Positions 6,823 to 11,709 of a DNA stretch of 11,709 nt are shown piece after piece. Under the pieces are notes generated by a model. The model was given only the letters and a program-made list of their open reading frames with translations, was not told where the DNA came from and made no database searches. Both the position numbers and the translations under genes were made by a program. This stretch comes from an uncultured Clostridia bacterium (GTDB taxonomy: Bacteria; Bacillota; Clostridia; Christensenellales; Borkfalkiaceae): contig CAMWWA010000024.1 of the NCBI GenBank assembly GCA_947177825.1, positions 1-11,709 of the forward strand. Direction: 5' to 3'. Numbering within the stretch: the stretch's first letter is position 1; every line of letters starts with the position of its first letter.

Positions 6823-7587
6823 TTGACGTTGATAGTTAAATTCAAAAGCTTGATAGCGTGCGTTTTGACGGCTGTGGCAATAACGGCGCTTTCCCTCGGC
6901 GCGTATTTTTCGGGCGCCTACGCCGTCTGGTACGGCAATACTCCCAGGCTTCTGCCCATATATTCGGTGGAAAGGGACGATAAGCTTATATCCATTTCCT
7001 TCGACTGTGCGTGGGGTACGGACTACACAGACCAGATATTGAATAACCTGCGCGTAGGCGAGGTGAAGGCAACCTGGTTTATGGTGGAGTTCTGGTCGGA
7101 AAAGTATCCCGAATACGTTAAGAAGATTGACGAGGCGGGGCACGAAATAGGCACGCACTCGGCAACGCATTCCTATATGTCCAAACAAAACGCGGAGGAG
7201 ATAAGGCTGGAACTCAAAACCTCGTCCGAAGCGATTAAAAACGTAACGGGCAAGGAGGTGGAGCTCTTCCGTCCGCCCTACGGCGACTATAACGACAGGC
7301 TTGTCAAGACCGCTTCGGAGGAAGGTTATTACTGTATTCAGTGGGACGTGGACTCCCTTGACTGGCGCGACCTTTCGGCAACCGACATTGCTATGCGCGT
7401 AATTAACGGCGTAAAGTCGGGCTCCATAATACTCATGCACAACAACGGTCTGCACACGGCGGAGGCGGTGCCCATAATAGTGGAAACGCTTAAAAACAAG
7501 GGCTATAAGTTCGTGCCCATCGGCGAGCTTATTTACCGCGAAAACTATACGATGGACGTAACCGGCAGGCAGAAGCCAGCGACTTAA
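6823..7587 (+). CDS. Membrane-anchored polysaccharide deacetylase (CE4/NodB family)
   Basis: About 254 residues: a short basic N-terminus, one hydrophobic segment (about 10-33) acting as signal anchor, then a NodB/CE4 deacetylase domain outside the membrane. Such enzymes remove acetyl groups from cell-wall glycans; clostridial relatives resemble the sporulation protein PdaB. Motifs: motif 1 SFDCAWG (Asp61), motif 2 HEIGTHSATH (His112, His116), motif 3 RPPYGDY (150-156), motif 4 QWDVDSLDW (173-181), motif 5 LMHNNG (His206). The usual second Asp of motif 1 (TFDDG), a metal ligand, is Cys62. Unlike Bacillus PdaB as I recall it, the metal histidines are kept, so activity is plausible. Start: TTG at 6823 has AGGTGA (6812-6817) five bases upstream; GTG at 6814 would add three residues but has no ribosome binding site. 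The peptidoglycan target and sporulation link are inferences. Confidence 0.88.
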   Translation: MTLIVKFKSLIACVLTAVAITALSLGAYFSGAYAVWYGNTPRLLPIYSVERDDKLISISFDCAWGTDYTDQILNNLRVGEVKATWFMVEFWSEKYPEYVKKIDEAGHEIGTHSATHSYMSKQNAEEIRLELKTSSEAIKNVTGKEVELFRPPYGDYNDRLVKTASEEGYYCIQWDVDSLDWRDLSATDIAMRVINGVKSGSIILMHNNGLHTAEAVPIIVETLKNKGYKFVPIGELIYRENYTMDVTGRQKPAT

Positions 7588-7622
7588 AACGAAAAAGAAA
7601 TACAAAATATAGAGGTAAAATT

Positions 7623-8318
7623 ATGAACTACTTGACCGAAAAGAACAACAGGGTGTATATCTGCGGAACTATAGCTTCTGACGCGGTGTTTTCGCACGAG
7701 GTATTCGGAGAGGGCTTTTATGAGTTTTTCGTTGAAGTCAACAGACTGTCGGGGCAGGCGGACGTCTTGCCCGTAACCGTGTCCGAAAGGCTTATGGGCG
7801 GCGGAATGAAAAAGGGCGACGAGCTGTGCGCTCTCGGTCAGTTCCGCTCCTACAACAAGCTGGAAAACGGAAAATCGAGGCTGATGCTCACCGTTTTCGT
7901 CAGGGAAGTGCTGGATTATCACCCGGGCAAAAACCCCAACAGCATAGTGCTTTCGGGCTACATATGCAAGCCGCCCGTATACCGCACCACGCCCTTCAAC
8001 CGCGAGATTGCGGACTTGCTTATCGCCGTTAACCGCTCGTATAACAAGAGCGACTATATCCCCGCGATAGCCTGGGGCAGGAACGCGCGCTTCGTCAAAA
8101 ACCTTGCCGTAGGCGACAAGATTGCGCTTTCAGGCAGAATACAGTCGCGCGAGTACCAGAAGAAACAGCCCGACGAAAGCTTCGTCACGATGACCGCTTA
8201 CGAGGTGTCCGTTTCCAAGCTTGCCGCGTTCGACGACGACAGCGACTTCGACATAGACGAGGAATTCGATTTGTATTCGGTGCCCTCGCCCTCCGTGCAG
8301 AAGACGGGGGAGGACTGA
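7623..8318 (+). CDS. Tandem OB-fold single-stranded-DNA-binding-like protein
   Basis: A 231-residue protein with two OB-like regions. The second (about 106-200) follows the SSB pattern closely: NSIVLSGYICKPPVYRTTPFNREIADLLIAVNR, then DYIPAIAWGRNARFVKNL, then GDKIALSGRIQSREY. The first (about 8-97) has the same strand rhythm but is diverged. The tail is acidic (DDDSDFDIDEEFD, 204-216) but continues to ...KTGED and lacks the DDDIPF-type tip by which housekeeping SSBs recruit partners. It is therefore more likely an accessory SSB-family protein of the kind common in Clostridia than the replicative SSB; its precise role is unknown. ATG at 7623 has AGAGG about 8 bases upstream. It lies 35 bases after the deacetylase stop with no visible promoter, so the two may be cotranscribed. 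Confidence 0.82.
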   Translation: MNYLTEKNNRVYICGTIASDAVFSHEVFGEGFYEFFVEVNRLSGQADVLPVTVSERLMGGGMKKGDELCALGQFRSYNKLENGKSRLMLTVFVREVLDYHPGKNPNSIVLSGYICKPPVYRTTPFNREIADLLIAVNRSYNKSDYIPAIAWGRNARFVKNLAVGDKIALSGRIQSREYQKKQPDESFVTMTAYEVSVSKLAAFDDDSDFDIDEEFDLYSVPSPSVQKTGED

Positions 8319-8330
8319 AAAGCCCTGTAA

Positions 8331-8355
8331 GAACTTAACATCAAGTGTTACGTTT
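8331..8355 (+). repeat. Imperfect hairpin after the SSB-like gene
   Basis: TAACA (8336-8340) and TGTTA (8346-8350) pair around a TCAAG loop. The stem extends past one T-C mismatch with AAC (8332-8334) against GTT (8352-8354). It lies 12 bases after the stop codon. There is no T-run, so it is at best a weak terminator or an RNA-stabilising 3' end. Confidence 0.4.
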
Positions 8356-8384
8356 GTGAAAGTTATAAACAATATTTTACATTT

Positions 8385-8414
8385 TTCGCCCGCCGGTTGC
8401 AATCGGCGGGCGAA
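8385..8414. promoter_or_regulatory. 11-bp inverted repeat enclosing the -35 box of the MATE gene
   Basis: Perfect arms TTCGCCCGCCG (8385-8395) and CGGCGGGCGAA (8404-8414) flank an eight-base centre, GTTGCAAT, which contains the predicted -35 hexamer TTGCAA. No T-run follows on either strand, which argues against a terminator. An operator for a dimeric repressor covering the -35 is the simplest reading. Confidence 0.55.
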
Positions 8415-8424
8415 GTGCTATAAT
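8397..8424 (+). promoter_or_regulatory. Extended -10 sigma-A promoter directly before the MATE gene
   Basis: TTGCAA (8397-8402), a 16-base spacer and TATAAT (8419-8424), preceded by TGC (8416-8418), which gives an extended -10. It has the same -35, spacer length and -10 as the motif at 1328-1355. Predicted transcription start is about 8430-8432, past the first candidate ATG (8425) and just before the second (8434). Confidence 0.65.
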
Positions 8425-9810
8425 ATGAACGGTATGAAAGGACAAAAGACGGTCGATTTGACAAAGGGCAACGTGTGGAAAACGCTGCTTTTATATTCGC
8501 TTCCGCTCCTGGGCAGCGCAATGATTCAGCAGGCGTATTCGCTTGCCGATCTTTTGATAGTAGGTAATTTTGCAGCGGACGGGCAGACGGCGCTTACATC
8601 GGTGGGCGAAGCTTCCACAATGGTCAACATTCTGCTGGCGTTCGCGCTGGGCTGCAACGGCGGTTGCTCGGTAACCGTGGCAAAGTTTTTCGGTGCAAAG
8701 AACAACCTTAAGGTGAGGGAAACGGTCAACACCGCGCTCATAACTTTTTCGGTGCTGTGCGCGGCGGTAATGGCGCTCGGCTTCGGGCTGGCGCGCCCTT
8801 CAATGTACCTTCTCGACATAACCAACCCGGTAATTTTAAAGGACAGTTTAAGCTATCTTTACATATATCTCGGCTCGCTGCCCTTCGTATTTTTATACAA
8901 TATCGGCTGCGGCATATGCTCGGCGCTGGGCGACAGTAAAATGCCTTTTCTGTTCCTCGTGTTCTCGTCGGTGCTCAACGTAGGGCTGGACTTTTTATTC
9001 GTGTGCGCGTTCCACTGGGACGTTGCGGGAGCGGCGTGGGCAACCTTCATTTCGCAGGCGGCGGCAACTATGCTGACCGTGTTCGTGCTTATCCGCAAAT
9101 TAAAGGCGGTAAAGAGCGAGGAAAAACCCGCGCGCTTCGACAAGCGCATATGCAAGGATTTGATTGTTACTTCCGTGCCCATAATATTGCAGAACAGCTT
9201 CGTGTCGGTGGGCAACTTCTTCGTGGTAAAGCGCATAAACCTAATAAGCGAAGACGCGGCGGCAGGCTTTACGACGGGCTTCAAGCTGGTGCAGATAGCC
9301 AACGTCGGCGTGGGCACTATGACAAACGGGCTTGCCAATTTCTGCTCGCAAAACAAGGCGGCGGGGGAATATAAGCGCATCAAGCAGGGGTATCTTGCCG
9401 TGCTGACATACGCAATGGCAACCAGCCTTTTGTTCCTGCTGTTGTGCGAAGTCATTCCAAAACAGCTGACCATGCTGTTTATCAGTAAGGATTCCGTAAC
9501 CGAGGAGGCGGTAAGCTGCTCGGGGCTGTTCCTACGGATAGTCGCGGCGTTCCTTCCTACGGTGTGCATAAAAATCGTATCGGACGGCGCTGTCCGCGGT
9601 TGCGGCGGCAACCTCGGCTTTACAATATCGACCTTTACCGACCTCATATTAAGGGTTGCGTTCGTCTATATTCTGGTCGGCAGTCTGGGCTTTTCGGGCG
9701 TTTGCTGGGCGTGGGCTATCGGCTGGTCGGTAAGTATGTGCATAGCAATCGGCTTCTATCTGTTTATTCCCTGTCTGCGCCGCCGCAAAACCGGGGTTGA
9801 AAACACTTGA
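8425..9810 (+). CDS. MATE family multidrug/cation antiporter
   Basis: About 461 residues of an integral membrane protein with roughly twelve hydrophobic segments in two similar halves, of the MATE (NorM/DinF-like) efflux family. Such pumps exchange Na+ or H+ for cationic drugs or metabolites; the substrate cannot be predicted. Family features: LTKGNVWKTLLLYSLPLLGSAMIQQ (12-36), DLLIVGNF (42-49), and CSALGDSKMPFLFLVFSSVLNVGLDFLFV (165-193), with a related FTTGF...NGLANFCSQN stretch in the second half. The frame is open back to GTG 8356, but that N-terminus is unlike MATE proteins and crosses the inverted repeat, so it is rejected. ATG 8425 or ATG 8434 is the start; neither has a Shine-Dalgarno. 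If the promoter at 8397-8424 is used, only ATG 8434 is transcribed, giving a nearly leaderless mRNA. Confidence 0.92.
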   Translation: MNGMKGQKTVDLTKGNVWKTLLLYSLPLLGSAMIQQAYSLADLLIVGNFAADGQTALTSVGEASTMVNILLAFALGCNGGCSVTVAKFFGAKNNLKVRETVNTALITFSVLCAAVMALGFGLARPSMYLLDITNPVILKDSLSYLYIYLGSLPFVFLYNIGCGICSALGDSKMPFLFLVFSSVLNVGLDFLFVCAFHWDVAGAAWATFISQAAATMLTVFVLIRKLKAVKSEEKPARFDKRICKDLIVTSVPIILQNSFVSVGNFFVVKRINLISEDAAAGFTTGFKLVQIANVGVGTMTNGLANFCSQNKAAGEYKRIKQGYLAVLTYAMATSLLFLLLCEVIPKQLTMLFISKDSVTEEAVSCSGLFLRIVAAFLPTVCIKIVSDGAVRGCGGNLGFTISTFTDLILRVAFVYILVGSLGFSGVCWAWAIGWSVSMCIAIGFYLFIPCLRRRKTGVENT

Positions 9811-9830
9811 TTTTTATGCACTTTTATGAT

Positions 9831-9847
9831 ACCTTATACAATAAGGT
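9831..9847 (+). promoter_or_regulatory. Hairpin over the leuA ribosome binding site
   Basis: ACCTTAT (9831-9837) and ATAAGGT (9841-9847) form a perfect 7-bp inverted repeat around ACA. The 3' arm contains AAGG (9843-9846), the only Shine-Dalgarno candidate before ATG 9853. In RNA the hairpin would hide the ribosome binding site; in DNA the same repeat could be an operator. Confidence 0.5.
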
Positions 9848-9852
9848 TTAAT

Positions 9853-11514
9853 ATGAAAAATTTCACTAAATATCAAAAACAGTATATTCTTCCGCCGACC
9901 GAGTGCAAAAACTGGGCGCGCAAAGACTGCGTTGAAAAGGCGCCCGTATGGTGTTCGGTCGATTTGCGCGACGGCAACCAGAGCCTTATCGAGCCCATGT
10001 CGCTCGAAACGAAGGTGGAATTTTTTAAGCTGCTTGTAAAAATCGGCTTCAAGGAAATCGAGGTGGGCTTCCCCGCCGCAAGCAAGACCGAGTACGACTT
10101 TTTAAGAAAGCTTATCGAGGAAAATCTTATCCCCGACGACGTGACCGTGCAGGTGCTTACCCAGGCGCGCGAGCATATTATAAAAAAGACTTTCGAGGCT
10201 TTAAGGGGCGCTAAAAACGCCGTCGTTCACGTGTATAATTCGACCTCCGTCGCACAGCGCGAACAGGTCTTTGCAAAGGATAAGCAGCAGATTAAAAAGA
10301 TAGCGGTGGAGGGTGCAAAGCTTTTAAAGCAGCTTGCCGCCGAGGAGGGCGCGCCCTACCGTTTCGAGTATTCTCCCGAATCGTTTACGGGCACCGAGCC
10401 CGAGTACGCGCTGGAAGTTATCAACGCCGTGCTCGACGTATGGCAGCCGACAGCCGGCAAAAAGGCTATAATAAATCTGCCCGCCACGGTGGAAAACGCA
10501 ATGCCGCACGTGTATGCAAGCCAGGTTGAATACATATCCGAAAATATGAAATACAGGGACAACGTCGTGCTTTCTCTGCATCCGCACAACGACCGCGGCT
10601 GCGGCGTTGCAAGCGCCGAGTTCGGACTTCTGGCAGGCGCGGACAGAATAGAGGGCACCCTCTTCGGCAACGGCGAGAGGACGGGCAACGTCGATATAAT
10701 CACGCTTGCGGGCAATATGTTCTCGCAGGGCGTCAACCCCGGGCTGGATTTTTCGGATATGCCATACGTTACTTCAATGTACAAAAGTTTTACGGCAATG
10801 CCTGTAAGTCCCCGTCATCCCTACGCGGGCGAGCTGGTGTTTGCGGCGTTCTCCGGTTCCCATCAGGACGCAATCGCAAAGGGTATGGCTTTCCGCAAAA
10901 AGACGGACAGAAAGATTTGGGACGTTCCATATCTGCCCATCGACCCCGCGGACGTCGGCAGGGAGTACGAAACGGACGTTATCCGCATAAACTCGCAGTC
11001 GGGCAAGGGCGGCGTGGGCTACGTTATGCTTTCGGGCTACGGCATAGATATGCCCGCAAAGATGAAGGAGCATTTCGGCTACAAGGTCAAAAACGTTTCG
11101 GACGAAAAGCACAAGGAGCTTAAACCTGCGGAAGTGTACGAGGTATTTAGGAAAAACTATCTGGAGCCTGAAAAACGTTTCGAGATATGCGAATGTCATT
11201 TCGTGCAGAACGGCGGTATAGTTGCCACTTTAACAGTGCAGTATAATAAAAACAAGACCACGGTGACGGGCGAGGGCAACGGCAGACTTGACGCGGTTTC
11301 AAACGCCGTAAAGTCGTTTTTCAATCTCGACTACGTGCTTACGGGCTACGAACAGCACGCGCTTACCGATGGTTCCCGTTCGCAGGCGGTTTCCTACGTC
11401 GGCGTGGAAAAGAACGGCAAAACTTACTGGGGCGCCGGTATTGACGACGACATAATCAAAAGCTCGTATTACGCTTTGGTATCAGCCGTCAACAACCTGC
11501 TTCTCGACTTATAA
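9853..11514 (+). CDS. leuA: 2-isopropylmalate synthase (LeuA type 2)
   Basis: A 553-residue 2-isopropylmalate synthase. It condenses acetyl-CoA with 2-oxoisovalerate in the first committed step of leucine synthesis. Length and the N-terminal KYQKQYILPP...KAPVWCSVDLRDGNQSL place it in the longer type 2 group (yeast, Corynebacterium and many Clostridia). Catalytic and metal features: RDGNQ (39-43, metal Asp40), VGFPAAS (71-77), HPHNDRG (243-249, His243 and His245), and GNGERTGNVD (272-281). The C-terminal region (about 445-553) fits the leucine-sensing LeuA dimerisation domain, so feedback inhibition is expected. ATG 9853 is chosen for AAGG six bases upstream and for the family N-terminus; ATG 9826 is in frame but lacks a ribosome binding site and would include the hairpin. 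No T-box or leucine-rich leader peptide is seen, and no other leu gene is in the window. Confidence 0.95.
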   Translation: MKNFTKYQKQYILPPTECKNWARKDCVEKAPVWCSVDLRDGNQSLIEPMSLETKVEFFKLLVKIGFKEIEVGFPAASKTEYDFLRKLIEENLIPDDVTVQVLTQAREHIIKKTFEALRGAKNAVVHVYNSTSVAQREQVFAKDKQQIKKIAVEGAKLLKQLAAEEGAPYRFEYSPESFTGTEPEYALEVINAVLDVWQPTAGKKAIINLPATVENAMPHVYASQVEYISENMKYRDNVVLSLHPHNDRGCGVASAEFGLLAGADRIEGTLFGNGERTGNVDIITLAGNMFSQGVNPGLDFSDMPYVTSMYKSFTAMPVSPRHPYAGELVFAAFSGSHQDAIAKGMAFRKKTDRKIWDVPYLPIDPADVGREYETDVIRINSQSGKGGVGYVMLSGYGIDMPAKMKEHFGYKVKNVSDEKHKELKPAEVYEVFRKNYLEPEKRFEICECHFVQNGGIVATLTVQYNKNKTTVTGEGNGRLDAVSNAVKSFFNLDYVLTGYEQHALTDGSRSQAVSYVGVEKNGKTYWGAGIDDDIIKSSYYALVSAVNNLLLDL

Positions 11515-11615
11515 GCGTCGCAATACTGCGTTGCGTTCCGCGCCGCCTCAGTCGTGTACTTCCGTGTACACTCCTGTCGGTCGGTGCTCGCGCGCCTTGT
11601 CTTGCTCGCTTCTAA
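11515..11615. repeat. Probable dispersed intergenic repeat with small hairpins
   Basis: It begins right after the leuA stop and differs in composition from the AT-rich DNA that follows. Internal structure: CGCAA/TTGCG (11519-11523/11531-11535), GTGTAC/GTACAC (11554-11559/11566-11571, loop TTCCGT), and CGTGTAC repeated directly with a 10-base period (11553-11559, 11563-11569). The reverse strand has the look of short repeats I have seen scattered between genes in uncultured Bacillota, but this is memory of a pattern, not a match. No T-run and no credible reading frame. Only one copy is in this window. Confidence 0.5.
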
Positions 11616-11665
11616 TCCGAGGGACTTAATCAAATAATTTCAAAAAACAATCATAGGCAAATAAA

Positions 11666-11709
11666 ATGATAGACGGACCTCTTTTTTCAATCGGCAGTCT
11701 GCACTTCTA
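11666..11709 (+). CDS. Start of a gene cut by the window end, possibly lgt
   Basis: ATG at 11666 opens a frame of 14 codons (MIDGPLFSIGSLHF) that runs off the window. An in-frame TAG at 11654-11656 limits the start to this ATG unless a rare codon is used; the ribosome binding site is poor (AGG at 11655-11657). The pattern of a Phe-Ser-Ile-Gly stretch within the first residues is seen in prolipoprotein diacylglyceryl transferase (Lgt), which often begins this way before its first membrane helix. Fourteen residues are too few to be sure. Confidence 0.4.
   Translation, partial: MIDGPLFSIGSLHF

Noticed and set aside
6805..7605. A 266-codon open frame on the minus strand, longer than the deacetylase gene it opposes
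   Set aside because: It mirrors the deacetylase frame, whose five CE4 motifs are clear, and its translation has low-complexity Arg/Val/Tyr-rich composition typical of antisense shadows of GC-rich codons.
8385..8414. The inverted repeat before the MATE gene as an intrinsic terminator for the SSB-like gene
   Set aside because: No T-run follows the stem on either strand; the five T residues lie before the 5' arm on the plus strand.
8356..8424. GTG 8356 as the start of the MATE protein, adding 23 residues
   Set aside because: The added segment is unlike MATE N-termini, includes the inverted repeat and the predicted promoter, and has no ribosome binding site.
8859..9647. A 262-codon minus-strand open frame inside the MATE gene
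   Set aside because: Complementary shadow of a well-supported membrane protein gene; no ribosome binding site or recognisable domain.
9826..9852. ATG 9826 as the start of leuA
   Set aside because: No ribosome binding site, and the extra nine residues are encoded by the hairpin region; ATG 9853 has AAGG and the conserved N-terminus.
1..11709. tRNA or rRNA genes, CRISPR arrays, insertion sequences, phage or defence genes
   Set aside because: None seen on reading through; the window is filled by housekeeping genes with short intergenic gaps and no regularly spaced repeats.

Overview
The window reads as a chromosomal housekeeping segment from a Clostridia-like member of the Bacillota. The reasons are an actinobacteria-unlike but Bacillota-typical T-box riboswitch, consensus sigma-A promoters, strong AGGAGG-type ribosome binding sites, a gatCAB amidotransferase operon, a clostridial-style membrane-anchored polysaccharide deacetylase, and rarA next to aspS (the two are also close in Bacillus). 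Codon use is consistent across the genes, and I see no sign of a genomic island. All genes are on the plus strand. The genus cannot be named from this alone.

Layout. 17-1327 is rarA (replication-fork AAA+ ATPase). 1328-1696 is an intergenic control region with two possible promoters, a complete T-box riboswitch and its intrinsic terminator. 1697-6598 is one tight operon, aspS-gatC-gatA-gatB, with a 5-base gap and then two 4-base stop/start overlaps; it ends at a strong terminator (6618-6654). 6823-7587 is a polysaccharide deacetylase with one N-terminal membrane segment. 7623-8318 is a tandem OB-fold single-stranded-DNA-binding-like protein. 8425-9810 is a MATE transporter whose predicted promoter -35 box lies in the loop of an 11-bp inverted repeat. 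9853-11514 is leuA (2-isopropylmalate synthase). 11515-11615 holds a GC-rich, hairpin-containing probable dispersed repeat. At 11666 a new gene begins that runs off the window, possibly lgt.

How the genes work together. The aspS-gatCAB operon encodes the two-step tRNA-dependent route to Asn-tRNA(Asn): a (probably non-discriminating) AspRS makes Asp-tRNA(Asn) and GatCAB amidates it. The most interesting reading is that the T-box specifier triplet, placed by building the Stem I helices by hand, is AAC (Asn), not GAC (Asp). The operon would therefore be induced by uncharged tRNA(Asn), the final product of the pathway, although its first gene is annotated as an aspartyl enzyme. The AspRS also carries a His in the anticodon-binding domain (RDHGG, His34) where discriminating bacterial enzymes such as that of E. 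coli have Leu, which fits dual tRNA(Asp)/tRNA(Asn) charging. The two-step pathway itself is established biology; I see no clearly undescribed system. The secondary points are small cis-elements: a hairpin that buries the leuA ribosome binding site, the inverted repeat around the MATE promoter, and the structured region before the deacetylase gene.
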